From Myxococcales bacterium (GTDB taxonomy: Bacteria > Myxococcota_A > Polyangia > Polyangiales > Polyangiaceae): a stretch of 64,000 nt of DNA. The position numbers and the translations under genes were made by a program. Shown here in pieces: positions 8,361 through 17,495 of the stretch. The notes under the pieces are model-generated. The model was not told the DNA's origin, did no database searches, and was given only the letters and a program-made list of their open reading frames with translations. Numbering within the stretch: the stretch's first letter is position 1; each line of letters opens with the position of its first letter. Where the stretch lies: contig JADJCA010000029.1 in NCBI GenBank assembly GCA_016703425.1, positions 558,001 to 622,000 on the forward strand. The letters are read 5' to 3'.

Positions 8361-9788
8361 TTACGGCCCGCAGACGTCGTCGCGGAGCGGCGCGCGCGTT
8401 CGCGCGTGCGTGAAGAACGTGACGCTCGAGCCGGTCCCCGCGACGCCGAGCACGCGGAGCTTCGCCGGTGTTCCGGCGGCCGCCGGCATGAACGTGAGCC
8501 CCTCGAGCTCCTTCACCACAGCCGCGCCGCCGTAGTCGAAGAGCTTCGGCAGCACGATGCCCGTGTCGAGATCGATCTTGTGCACGGACTTCTCCGCGTC
8601 GTCGCTGGCCGTGTAGAGCGAGCTACCAGAGACCTTGGCGCCTTGAATGCGCCCCATCGGCTTGCTCAGCGGGATGCTCGTCTTGTGGGCGAAGGTGGCG
8701 AGGTCAAACACCTCGATGGCCGGGATGGGATCCCACTGGGAGAGGTAGGCGACCTGCTTCTTCCCGTCGACGGCGATCCATGGAACGCCTTGCGACAGGA
8801 TCGAGGTTGGAATCGCGAAGCGCTGGCCCTTCTCGTTCAGCGTCATCGGGTCGAACAAGACGATGGTCGGCTTCTCGTACTTCTTGTCTTCGATGGGCGC
8901 GTAGAGCGTGCCTTGGTGGAGGTCGACGTCGCCGATGTGCGAAGAGCCGCCGATGAGCATGTCGATGGGAATGGCGGCGGTCTTGTTGACCGTGACGGCG
9001 AGGTTCGTGTCCGTCCGCTGAAGCCCCAGCGTCCACGAGAAGACGTAGCCGCTGCCGTCGAAGACGACGCCTTGCGAGCGCGTCGCCGACGTCGCCGTAT
9101 CGAAGGCCAACGGGTCCGGCGTCGCCCACGCTTCGCCGTCGACCTGCTCGATGAAGCGCGTCAGCGCGGCGGTCTCGTCGGCTTTCGCTTTGCCTTGGCT
9201 GAGGGCGCCGAGCCACGTGTCGTAGTCGCCGCTCGGCATGGCCGCGAGGGTGCGTGTCTCGCCGGCCTTGGCCGCGATGGGCGGCAGCGCGATGCCCGTC
9301 TCGGGCTTGCCATCGGCGTCGAGCGTCTCGAGCGTCACGAGCACACGGCGGAGCGCGTCGTTGGCGGTGCATGCGCCGCCGGCGAGCGCGAAGGGTGAGA
9401 GCTTCGCCTTTGCGGGGACCGTCGCGAGCGCAACGCCGGCGATGGAGAACGTGATGGTGCCGCCGACTTCGTAGTGGAACGTACCCTTCGCGTCGGTCGT
9501 GCCCTCGAACTTGCCGGACTTGTACGCGATGCCTGCGATGGCGCCGGGCAGAGGCCCGGGGCCGCCGATGAGAACGCCGTCGCTGTCGGTCGGCGTGGCT
9601 TTCGCGTCGCCATCGCCGGCGCCACCGTCGTTCGTCGCGGTGGTGCCTCCGTCCTTGCTTGCGGACGAGGTCGGCGCCGCATTGGCGGGGCCCGTGTCGC
9701 CGGCGGGGCTCGCGTCGCTGGAGCATGCGGGAGAACCAAAGACCAACGCGACCCCGAAGAGGCCCGCAAGCGTGACGCGGCGAAGCAT
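8361..9788 (-). CDS. Large lipoprotein with an N-terminal beta domain and a propeller-like C-terminal half
   Basis: 475 residues. A signal peptide ending in GSPAC is followed by an Asp/Gly/Thr linker. Residues about 75-140 form a beta sandwich-like module (IAGIAYKSGKFEGTTDAKG, FHYEVGGTITFSIAG) of the type often seen next to the anchor in secreted lipoproteins. The second half has repeated strands such as GYVFSWTLG, GTLYAPIEDKKYEKPTIVLFD, KKQVAYLSQWDP and SSLYTASDDAEK, suggesting a beta propeller. No enzymatic motif is seen. Function unknown; anchored in the envelope. Confidence 0.65.
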   Translation of the reverse strand: MLRRVTLAGLFGVALVFGSPACSSDASPAGDTGPANAAPTSSASKDGGTTATNDGGAGDGDAKATPTDSDGVLIGGPGPLPGAIAGIAYKSGKFEGTTDAKGTFHYEVGGTITFSIAGVALATVPAKAKLSPFALAGGACTANDALRRVLVTLETLDADGKPETGIALPPIAAKAGETRTLAAMPSGDYDTWLGALSQGKAKADETAALTRFIEQVDGEAWATPDPLAFDTATSATRSQGVVFDGSGYVFSWTLGLQRTDTNLAVTVNKTAAIPIDMLIGGSSHIGDVDLHQGTLYAPIEDKKYEKPTIVLFDPMTLNEKGQRFAIPTSILSQGVPWIAVDGKKQVAYLSQWDPIPAIEVFDLATFAHKTSIPLSKPMGRIQGAKVSGSSLYTASDDAEKSVHKIDLDTGIVLPKLFDYGGAAVVKELEGLTFMPAAAGTPAKLRVLGVAGTGSSVTFFTHARTRAPLRDDVCGP

Positions 9789-9916
9789 GATGCCTTTGCC
9801 TTACGAAATGAGCCCATCGCCGCAAGCGGCAAAGGCCCCGCTTGTCGGTTTTAGCCGCCCATCGACCGCAAATTGGTCAACGGGGGTAACGGGGCGCGCC
9901 ACCGCTTCAGTCTGCC

Positions 9917-11260
9917 TTAGGGCGCCGCGTCGCGGAGCGCGAACAGTTTTCCGTTGGCCCCGACGGGGCGTGACCACGCCGCGTAGAGCGTCCGGTTCGG
10001 CGCTGGAGCGATGAGGTCAAGCTCGGGGAGCCAACTGCCCGTCGACCAAGACGTCCATAGCCTTGTCCCTTGGGCATCGAAGGCGGTGCCGCCGGCGTAG
10101 ATCGTTCCGGCGCCGTCGACGACGACGTTGCCTCCCTGAAGGGACACGGGCACCTCGAAGACGGTCGCGCCCGCTTTTGTGTATTTTGCAACCTTGTGCG
10201 CGGAGCCTTGGGTGAGCGCCAGAACGAGCGAGTCGTCGGCGCCGATGGCGAGCGAGTACGGCGATATCGCGGAGTCGGCGGCCGCGAGCGCGACCTTGGT
10301 ACCGCCCGGCTGCAAGAGCGCCGGTCGACCCCACCCGCTCGAACCTTGCGCGCTGTTCGGGAGCACGCCGAAGGTCGTGCCGCCGGGGCCGATGCCGAGC
10401 AGCGCCGCGTCGGCCGCCGTCCACGAAAGGCCGCCGGAGGTCGTCCGACGGTCTACCCAGAACTCGCGCTTGAGTGCCGTGCCGTCGTAGCGGGTGCCCG
10501 CCGACAGCCAGCCACCACCAGCGACCTCCGAGCGGAGCCAGGGTGTGTAGAACGGCGGCCCTGCCGAGAGGGCCTTCGTCGTCGGGTCGTACACCTTCGA
10601 GGCGGCCTTGGGCGCCGTTGGGTTCGCCTCCGCGACCTCCTCCGGTGCGCCAAAGACGACGCGCCCGTCGGCCTGCACGAGGAGGCGACGGGACAAGTCT
10701 GTGCCGACCTCTTCGGAGAAGAGGAGCGCGTTCGTTCCGTCGCCGCTGTCGTAGCGGACGAAGGCGTGCACCAGCGCCGACTGGAAGGCGCCCACGGGCC
10801 TTCGTGATGTCACGTACGCGTAGAGCGCGTCGTCGCCGCCGATGGCGAGATCATGCACCTCGCCGTTCAACGCCACCGTCCACTTGACCGCGCCGTCGGC
10901 GCTCACAGCGCTCACGCGGGCGCTGCCGGCGTGAAACACATTGTCGCGGCAAGCGTCCTGGGAAACGAAAGCTCGTCCCGTCGCGTCGACGACCAGATGA
11001 CGGGGCGCACAGCTCGATGGAAGCTGAGTTTGCCAAGCGAGCTTCGGCGCCGTCGGCCCCACCGCCGTCGAGCGCCCTTGTCGGTCGCGGCATCCGTAGA
11101 CCATGGGCCATGGATGCTTCGTGCAGGGATCCTTGGCTTTTCGCCTCGAGAGCTCTGACTCTGTCGCACCGTCGTCGCCGGTACCGCCGTCCTCGGCCAA
11201 GCAGCCGCCCAACAAGGCGCCGAGCGCCGCGACCGACACGAACAGAATGCCACGCATCAT
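9917..11260 (-). CDS. PQQ-like beta-propeller lipoprotein
   Basis: 447 residues from ATG 11260, which has a GAGAGGGG ribosome site about 8 nt upstream; the frame also extends to 11287. The signal peptide with lipobox ALLGGC gives a lipid anchor. The rest has a WPMVYGCRD segment followed by repeated strands of the type 'D..G..YA' (VSADGAVKWTV, GDDALYAYV, GAGTIYAGGTAFDAQGTRLW), as in quinoprotein-like eight-bladed propellers (BamB-like or PQQ-repeat). No quinone ligands were identified, so a scaffold or binding role is more likely than dehydrogenase activity. Confidence 0.7.
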   Translation of the reverse strand: MMRGILFVSVAALGALLGGCLAEDGGTGDDGATESELSRRKAKDPCTKHPWPMVYGCRDRQGRSTAVGPTAPKLAWQTQLPSSCAPRHLVVDATGRAFVSQDACRDNVFHAGSARVSAVSADGAVKWTVALNGEVHDLAIGGDDALYAYVTSRRPVGAFQSALVHAFVRYDSGDGTNALLFSEEVGTDLSRRLLVQADGRVVFGAPEEVAEANPTAPKAASKVYDPTTKALSAGPPFYTPWLRSEVAGGGWLSAGTRYDGTALKREFWVDRRTTSGGLSWTAADAALLGIGPGGTTFGVLPNSAQGSSGWGRPALLQPGGTKVALAAADSAISPYSLAIGADDSLVLALTQGSAHKVAKYTKAGATVFEVPVSLQGGNVVVDGAGTIYAGGTAFDAQGTRLWTSWSTGSWLPELDLIAPAPNRTLYAAWSRPVGANGKLFALRDAAP

Positions 11261-11423
11261 GGATGACCCCTCTCGCGAGGCGCTCACGATGCGCGCCCGC
11301 CTGGGACCATCTGACGAGGCGGTCGCACCTCCGCAACGGAAGGGCCGGATTGCTTCCGCGCGGAGGTGGAAAGTTAACCGGCGCCGCTGCCAGGCTTGTC
11401 AGCGAGGTTGTCAGCGCGAGCGC

Positions 11424-11858
11424 TCAGCTCGCGTACTTCTGAACCATTGCGCCGAGGCGCGGCACGGCCGCTTCGACGTTCTTCTTCGCGCTCGAGCGGA
11501 GCTTGTCGTAGGTGCCCTTCACGACGGCGCTCTTGGAGCGCTCGGCCTTCGCGTCGGTGATCGCGAGGAGCGCGTCAGCGACACGGTCGGACTGCGCCTT
11601 GAAGAAGTCGCCCACGGGTGAGCCCTTGGTCTTCGCCTCTTGAAAGAGCGGGTCGAGCGCCGTCGCGAACTCCGGGAGCAGGTCGGTGACGGCTTGCTTG
11701 ATGAAGCCGGGCTTCACGCCCTTGACGGTCTTGTAGCCGGCCTTGATGGCAAAGCCTGAGAGCCCACCTTTGTCGTCCACCTCGGCCTCGATGATGTGGA
11801 GGCAGTCCTCCACGACGGCCGGCTTCTTTGCCTCGAGAATCTCTCCGAGTGTCGACAT
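11424..11858 (-). CDS. Small helical protein, DUF6918-like
   Basis: 144 residues, all helical, Lys- and Ala-rich and without signal peptide. The N-terminus (GEILEAKKPAVVEDCLHIIEAEV) and the central KGVKPGFIKQAV / DLLPEFATALDPL pattern fit what I recall of the DUF6918 family of small actinobacterial and myxobacterial proteins; this assignment is from memory. A GGAGGAG ribosome site precedes ATG 11858. It diverges from the fadI gene across 218 bp that probably hold both promoters. Its function is unknown and it is probably cytoplasmic. Confidence 0.65.
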   Translation of the reverse strand: MSTLGEILEAKKPAVVEDCLHIIEAEVDDKGGLSGFAIKAGYKTVKGVKPGFIKQAVTDLLPEFATALDPLFQEAKTKGSPVGDFFKAQSDRVADALLAITDAKAERSKSAVVKGTYDKLRSSAKKNVEAAVPRLGAMVQKYAS

Positions 11859-12076
11859 GGGCTACTCCTCCCTCCCAGGCGAAAGCGCGGTCGCCCGCTT
11901 CTTCGAGACCCGGGGGAAGTGCCGATTACCACTTTCGGGGCTCGGAGGACAAGACTGACAGGAGATTCGAGCAGTTGCGGGCCACCTTTCGAGCCGCGAC
12001 TCTTGACGCAGCGCGTCTTGGTCCCCACCCTCACAAACTGAATGGCCATTCATTCCAGCACCTGCGGGAGCCACCC

Positions 12077-13378
12077 ATGAAGCCAGTCTCCAGCGATCGC
12101 GTCGCCATTGTGGCGGGCCTGCGGACGCCTTTCGTTCGCTCGGGCACCGAGTTTCGTGATCTGTCGTCGCTCGACCTCGGCAAGCTCGTGGTGGCCGAGC
12201 TCGTGGCAAGGACCGAGCTCGACCCCAAAGAGATCGGCCTCTTGGTCTTCGGGCAGGTGTTGCCGTCGATCGCGGCGCCGAACATCGCCCGCGAGATCGT
12301 CCTCGGCGCCAACCTCCCCAAGGACATCGAGGCCTTCAGCGTGAGCCGGGCCTGCGCCACGTCGTTTCAAGCCATGACGAGCGCTGCCGAATCGATCCTC
12401 GCGGGCCATCACGACGTGGCAGTTGTCGGCGGCGCCGACAGCGCGAGCGACGTGCCCATCACCGTGTCGAAGAAGCTGGCGTCGGCGTTGGTCAAGGCCT
12501 CGAAGGCGAAGAGCCTGGGCGCGAAGCTCTCGGCTTTCGCGGGGCTCGGCGCCAAGGACCTCCTGCCGGTGCCGCCCGCATTGAAGGAGCCGTCGACGGG
12601 CCTCACCATGGGTGAGAGCGCCGAGAAGATGGCCCGCGAGGCAGGGATCACGCGCGCGGCGCAAGACGCCTTCGCCCATCGCAGCCACGAGCGCGCGGCG
12701 CGTGCTTGGCAGGGCGGCCTCTTTGCCGACGAGGTGATGCACGTCGTGCCGGCGCCTCGTTACGACACGGCCGTCGCCACGGACAACAACGTGCGGACCG
12801 ACTCAACGCTTGCCGCCTACGAAGCGCTGAAGCCCGCCTTCGACCGTCGCTTCGGCACAGTCACGGCGGCCAACTCGTCACCGCTCACCGACGGCGCGGC
12901 GGCGCTGCTCTTGATGAGCGAAAGCAAAGCCAAGGCGCTCGGCCGAAAGCCGCTCGGCTACGTCCGCTCGTTCGCGTACGCGGCCCTCGATCCGAACGGC
13001 TGGATGCTCATGGGGCCCAGCTACGCGACGCCCAAAGCGCTGGCGCGCGCGGGCCTCACGCTCCGCGACATGGACCTCGTCGACATGCACGAGGCCTTCG
13101 CGGCGCAAGTGCTCTGCAACGTGGAGGCCTTCGGCTCGGCGTCCTTCGCAAAGGACAAGCTCGGCCTTTCGGCCGCCATCGGCGAAATCGACGACGCGAA
13201 GTTCAACGTCCACGGCGGCTCCATCGCCATCGGCCACCCCTTCGCCGCCACCGGGGCACGCATGATCACGACGACGCTGCGCGAGCTAGGGCGGCGGAAA
13301 GGCCAGTTTGCCTTGTGCACCGCCTGCGCCGCCGGCGGTCTCGGCGTGGCCGTCGTCCTGGAAGGAGCCGAGTCATGA
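12077..13378 (+). CDS. fadI: Acetyl-CoA C-acyltransferase (thiolase), FadI type
   Basis: 433 residues. ATG 12077 has a GGGAG site 6 nt upstream; the longer open frame from 11828 crosses the promoter region and is not protein-like. Thiolase residues are intact: the acyl-accepting Cys in SRACATSFQ, His in GHPFAATGAR, and the second Cys in CTACAAGGLG. The insertion and TMGESAEKMA loop fit the long-chain, trifunctional-complex type. It performs the last step of beta-oxidation, cleaving 3-ketoacyl-CoA. The stop overlaps the fadJ start (ATGA), so the pair is translationally coupled. Confidence 0.94.
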   Translation: MKPVSSDRVAIVAGLRTPFVRSGTEFRDLSSLDLGKLVVAELVARTELDPKEIGLLVFGQVLPSIAAPNIAREIVLGANLPKDIEAFSVSRACATSFQAMTSAAESILAGHHDVAVVGGADSASDVPITVSKKLASALVKASKAKSLGAKLSAFAGLGAKDLLPVPPALKEPSTGLTMGESAEKMAREAGITRAAQDAFAHRSHERAARAWQGGLFADEVMHVVPAPRYDTAVATDNNVRTDSTLAAYEALKPAFDRRFGTVTAANSSPLTDGAAALLLMSESKAKALGRKPLGYVRSFAYAALDPNGWMLMGPSYATPKALARAGLTLRDMDLVDMHEAFAAQVLCNVEAFGSASFAKDKLGLSAAIGEIDDAKFNVHGGSIAIGHPFAATGARMITTTLRELGRRKGQFALCTACAAGGLGVAVVLEGAES

Positions 13379-15585
13379 GCGACGCCAACGTGATCAGCGA
13401 CACGAACCCTCTCATTCGCGAGGAGCTCAAGGATGGCGTCCTCGTCGCGACCCTCGACGACAAGGGCGCGGTCTTCAACACGCTCACCGTGGCTCTCGGC
13501 GAAGCGCTCGGCGGTCTCGTCGCGCGCGCGGCCAACGACCTTGCCGTGAAGGCCGTGGTGCTCAAGAGCGGCAAACCCGACAGCTTTATCGTCGGCGCGA
13601 ACATCGACATGCTCGCGGCCGCGAAGACCGCCAGCGACGCGGAGCGATTGGCCACGAATGGCGCCGCGCTGCTTCTCGCCATCGAGCAATCGCCGAAGCC
13701 CTTCGTGGCAGCGGTCCACGGGCAAGCGCTCGGCGGCGGTTTCGAGATCGCCCTCGCGTGCAAGGCCTTGGTCGTCTCCGACGACAAGAAGACCGTGCTC
13801 GGTCTCCCGGAGGTCCAGCTCGGCCTCATCCCTGGCGCCGGTGGCTTGGTGCGCCTCGCCAAGCGCGCCGGCCTTGCCGTCGCCCTCGATCATGGTCTCA
13901 CCGGCAAAAACCTCCGCGCCTCCAAGGCGAAGAAGCTCGGCGTGGCCGACGAGCTTTGCCCGGCAGCGGTCCTCGACCGCGTCGCCATCGAGATCGCGCA
14001 GAAGCTCGCCCGTGGCGAGGCGCTGCCGCCGCGCAAGGAGAAGCTCCAGGCACGAGCGACGGAGCTGTTCCTCGAAGACACGCCCATGGGTCGGGCGCTG
14101 CTCTTCAAGAAGGCGCGCGAAGCGACCCTCAAGAAGACGCACGGCAACTACCCGGCCGCGGAGCGAATCCTCGATGTCCTTGAGGCCTACGCGAAACACG
14201 GCGAGGCGCGCGCCGCCGAGCTCGAAGCACGGGCCTTTGGCGCGCTCGTCGTGAGCGATACGGCGCATCGCCTCATCGAAATCTTCCATGCGCAGACTGC
14301 GCTCAAGAAGGATCGTGGCGTCGACGCCAAGGACATCAAGGCGCTGCCTGTGAACCACGTGACCGTCCTCGGCGGCGGCCTCATGGGCGGCGGCATCGCC
14401 TTCGTGTCGGCGCAAGCGGGCCTGACGGTGCGCATCAAAGAGCGAGACGACCTCGGCGCCGGCCGTGGGCTCAAGCACGTGCGCGGTCTCTTGGACGAGC
14501 GCGTGAAGCGGCGCGCCATGAGCCGCGAAGAGCGCGATCAGGTGATGGCGCGAGTCACCGCCACGACGGACTTCTCCGGGATGTCGCGCACCGATCTGGT
14601 GGTCGAGGCGGTCTTCGAAGATCTGGCGCTCAAACACGCCATCGTGCGCGACGTCGAAGCGCACGCGCCGGAGCGCACCATCTTCGCGACGAACACGTCG
14701 TCGATTCCCATTGGCCGCATCGCCGAGGCGTCGAAGCACCCCGAGCGCGTCGTCGGGATGCACTACTTCAGCCCCGTCCACAAAATGCCGCTCCTCGAGG
14801 TGATTCGCGCCGCGAAGACCTCCGATGAGGTCGTGGCCACGGCGGTCGCCGTCGGCAAGAAACAGGGCAAGACGGTCATCGTCGTGAAAGATGGCGTCGG
14901 CTTTTACACGAGCCGCATCCTCTCGCCGTACATGAACGAGGCGGCGTACCTCGTCTCGGAGGGCGTACCCGTGGACGTCATCGACGAGGCGCTCGTGGCG
15001 TGGGGCTTTCCCGTGGGGCCAGTCGCACTCCTCGACGAAGTCGGCATCGACGTGGCCGCGCACGTGGGCCCCATCATGATGGAGGCCTTTGGCAAGCGCC
15101 TCGCGCCGCCGGCCACGATGCTCGCGCTCGTGAAAGACGACCGCAAAGGTCGCAAGAACCGTCGCGGCTTTTACGTTTACGACGAGGAGAAGCAGCCACG
15201 ACGAGCCTTTGCCTTCGCGCAAAACAAGTCCTCGAAGAAGCGCGTCGACGAGTCGGTGTATGTGGCCTTGGGCGTCACGCCGAAAGCGAGCGGCGGTCCG
15301 ACGCCCGAGGAGATCGTGGATCGCTGCGCGCTCCAGATGGTCAACGAGGCGCTCCACTGTTTCGGCGAGGGACTCCTAAGGAGTCCGCGCGACGGCGACG
15401 TGGGAGCGATCTTCGGCCTCGGCTTCCCGCCCTTCCGTGGCGGGCCGTTTCGCTACCTCGACGCGAAGGGCGCCAAGAGCGTGCTCGCGCGCGTTCGCGC
15501 CTTCGAAGATCGCTTCGGCGAGCGCTTCCGGCCCGCGCCGCTCTTGGTCGAGCTCGGCACCAGCGGGAAACGCATCTACGGGTAG
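13375..15585 (+). CDS. fadJ: Fatty acid oxidation complex alpha subunit (hydratase / 3-hydroxyacyl-CoA dehydrogenase)
   Basis: 736 residues from ATG 13375, which has GAAGGAG 7 nt upstream and overlaps the fadI stop by 4 bp. The N-terminal third is a crotonase domain with oxyanion residues and both acidic catalytic positions (GGGFEIALAC, LPEVQLGLIPG). The middle begins a Rossmann NAD site, LGGGLMGGGIA, followed by the dehydrogenase catalytic His in GMHYFSPVHKMPLLEV and two C-terminal helical domains. It hydrates enoyl-CoA and oxidises 3-hydroxyacyl-CoA, passing ketoacyl-CoA to FadI. FadJ is preferred to FadB because the partner is FadI-like. Confidence 0.94.
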   Translation: MSDANVISDTNPLIREELKDGVLVATLDDKGAVFNTLTVALGEALGGLVARAANDLAVKAVVLKSGKPDSFIVGANIDMLAAAKTASDAERLATNGAALLLAIEQSPKPFVAAVHGQALGGGFEIALACKALVVSDDKKTVLGLPEVQLGLIPGAGGLVRLAKRAGLAVALDHGLTGKNLRASKAKKLGVADELCPAAVLDRVAIEIAQKLARGEALPPRKEKLQARATELFLEDTPMGRALLFKKAREATLKKTHGNYPAAERILDVLEAYAKHGEARAAELEARAFGALVVSDTAHRLIEIFHAQTALKKDRGVDAKDIKALPVNHVTVLGGGLMGGGIAFVSAQAGLTVRIKERDDLGAGRGLKHVRGLLDERVKRRAMSREERDQVMARVTATTDFSGMSRTDLVVEAVFEDLALKHAIVRDVEAHAPERTIFATNTSSIPIGRIAEASKHPERVVGMHYFSPVHKMPLLEVIRAAKTSDEVVATAVAVGKKQGKTVIVVKDGVGFYTSRILSPYMNEAAYLVSEGVPVDVIDEALVAWGFPVGPVALLDEVGIDVAAHVGPIMMEAFGKRLAPPATMLALVKDDRKGRKNRRGFYVYDEEKQPRRAFAFAQNKSSKKRVDESVYVALGVTPKASGGPTPEEIVDRCALQMVNEALHCFGEGLLRSPRDGDVGAIFGLGFPPFRGGPFRYLDAKGAKSVLARVRAFEDRFGERFRPAPLLVELGTSGKRIYG

Positions 15586-15593
15586 AGCTCGGA

Positions 15594-15968
15594 TTACGCC
15601 TGGCCCTTCGCCTCGAGCGACATCGGCTTCACGAAGCGGCCCGTGACGTTTCCGTCGAGCTCAGCCACCACGGCGAGAAATCCGGGGCGCGCGCGATCGC
15701 GGAGAAACTCGCCGAAGGTCGGGTAGCCGCTGCGATCGAAGAACTCCGCGGCGGCGTCCCGAGGTAAGACGCCGGTGCGCTCCTCGTCGACGACGACGGC
15801 GCCCTTTGCGTCGGTCTTCGCCACGATGATGGCGGCCATCTCGTCGATCGACAGGCCGCGCGTCTCGCGGGCGCGCTCGCACTGCACCAGGAGTTCGGCC
15901 AGTCGATCGAGGATGAGCTCGTCGTAGGCGTCGGCGTCCTCGCGCGTGACGACCTTGAGGTCGGCCAT
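15594..15968 (-). CDS. Small acidic protein of unknown function
   Basis: 124 residues, no signal peptide, mostly helical and acidic (DADAYDELILDRLAELL). The middle reads like a short beta-alpha unit, SIDEMAAIIVAKTDAKGAVVVDEERTG written across about residues 40-66, followed by PRDAAAEFFDRSGYPTFGEF. No family is recognised. It is convergent with fadJ, 8 nt away, and lies downstream of the M20 hydrolase on the same strand with a 41-nt gap, so it may share that transcript. Confidence 0.55.
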   Translation of the reverse strand: MADLKVVTREDADAYDELILDRLAELLVQCERARETRGLSIDEMAAIIVAKTDAKGAVVVDEERTGVLPRDAAAEFFDRSGYPTFGEFLRDRARPGFLAVVAELDGNVTGRFVKPMSLEAKGQA

Positions 15969-16009
15969 CGGGGGAGCTTACCTGAACGCCGCGAAGAGCG
16001 CTGTCGGGC

Positions 16010-17266
16010 TCAAGAGGCGCGCTCGGCGCGATCGAGCATGGCGTGGAGCAGCACGTTGCAGCCGGCCTCGAGGTGCTCGGGCTTGGCGTCTTCGATCTCG
16101 TTGTGGCTGATGCCGTCTTTGCACGGCACGAAGATCATGCCCGCCGGGGCGAGGCGAGCCATGTACACGGCGTCGTGCCCGGCGCCTGAGACGGCGTTCA
16201 TGTGCGAATACCCGAAGGCCTTCGCGCCCGCCTCGACGGCGCCCACGCAGCCGGCCTCGAAGGGGCAGGGCGGGAAGTGGGAGACCTGCTCGATGCTGAT
16301 GGTCAGGCCCGACTCGCGGGAGGTCGCCTCGATGAACGAGCGGATTTCGCGGTCCATGGCGTCGAGTCGTTCGGTGTCGACGTTGCGAAGGTCGATGGAG
16401 AACTTCACTTGGCCGGGGATGACGTTGCGGCTGTTGGGAAACACCTGCACGAAGCCGACGGTGCCGCGCCCGTAAGGCGGATAGCGGTGCGCGATGGCGA
16501 CGGTCTCCTGCATGATGCGCGTCGCCACCTGCAGCGCATCCTTGCGCAAGGCCATGGGTGTCGGCCCCGCGTGGGCCTCCATGCCGTTGACGACGCAGTC
16601 GTACCAACGAAGGCCCAGGACGCCGGTCACGACGCCGATGGTGGTGTTGGCGTCTTCGAGGACCGGACCCTGCTCGATGTGCGCCTCGAAGTAGGCGCCG
16701 AGCGGGTGTTTGCCCGGCTCCTCGGGGCCTACGTAGCCGATGCGCGAGAGCTCGTCCTTGACGGTCTTGCCGTCGACATCTTTCGCCGCGTAGGCGTGCT
16801 CCAGGGTAAACGCACCGGCGAAGACGCCCGAGCCCATCATGACGGGGACGAAGCGCGAGCCTTCCTCGTTGGTCCAGAAGACGACCTCGATGGGCGCCTC
16901 GGTCTCGATGCCGCGCTCGTTCAGCGTACGAACGACCTCGAGGCCGGCGAGCACGCCGTAGTTGCCGTCGAACTTTCCGCCGGTGGGCTGGGTGTCGATG
17001 TGGCTGCCGCAAGCGATGGGGGCGCGCTTCGGATCCTTGCCGGCACGGCGCATGAAGACGTTGCCGATCTTGTCGACGGTGATCGTCATGCCTGCTTCTT
17101 TGGCCCAACCCACGACGAGGTCGCGTCCCGTCTTGTCGAGATCGGTGAGCGCGAGGCGGCAGACGCCGCCTTTCTGGGTTGCGCCGATGCGCGCGAGGTC
17201 CATGAGGGACTGCCAGAGACGCTTGCCGTTGATGGCCACAGGGGAAGAAGTTGAGGGCGCACTCAT
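16010..17266 (-). CDS. M20-family amidohydrolase (allantoate / N-carbamoyl-amino-acid hydrolase type)
   Basis: 418 residues from ATG 17266; the open frame reaches 17398 but the upstream part is Arg-rich and lies in the divergent promoter region. Zinc-site motifs of the AllC/HyuC branch are present: GSHIDTQPTGGKFDGNYG, WTNEEGSRF, AHIEQGPVLED, and the dimerisation-lid His in EAHAGPTPM. These enzymes hydrolyse N-carbamoyl or ureido groups from amino acids or allantoate in the cytoplasm. No hydantoinase or allantoinase gene lies nearby, so the substrate cannot be decided. Confidence 0.88.
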   Translation of the reverse strand: MSAPSTSSPVAINGKRLWQSLMDLARIGATQKGGVCRLALTDLDKTGRDLVVGWAKEAGMTITVDKIGNVFMRRAGKDPKRAPIACGSHIDTQPTGGKFDGNYGVLAGLEVVRTLNERGIETEAPIEVVFWTNEEGSRFVPVMMGSGVFAGAFTLEHAYAAKDVDGKTVKDELSRIGYVGPEEPGKHPLGAYFEAHIEQGPVLEDANTTIGVVTGVLGLRWYDCVVNGMEAHAGPTPMALRKDALQVATRIMQETVAIAHRYPPYGRGTVGFVQVFPNSRNVIPGQVKFSIDLRNVDTERLDAMDREIRSFIEATSRESGLTISIEQVSHFPPCPFEAGCVGAVEAGAKAFGYSHMNAVSGAGHDAVYMARLAPAGMIFVPCKDGISHNEIEDAKPEHLEAGCNVLLHAMLDRAERAS

Positions 17267-17495
17267 GCGCGCGATGCTACCCGCGAATGCTCGACGGGGG
17301 ATCGCAAGACGGGCGGCGCGGGGGCGGAGGGGGCACGCTCGTACTTGCCTCAGGGTCGACCGCAGCCGGCGGCCAAGCGGTCGACTTATGACGGGCAAGA
17401 TCCAGCGAGAAAGTCCCGATTTGCCCAGGCGCCTGGCTCGAGACTCGCGCGCTTTGCCCTACCCTCGTTGGCACGCCGAGTGCGTCGGCGACGTC

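Noticed and set aside
9789..9916. Short GC hairpins between two minus-strand lipoprotein genes as an RNA gene
   Set aside because: Stems are only 5-6 bp and not convincing as a structured RNA or tRNA.
13021..15357. Antisense open frame of 778 codons opposite fadI/fadJ
   Set aside because: It mirrors the coding frame of intact fadI and fadJ; the translation is Arg/His-rich without motifs, a normal effect of high GC3.
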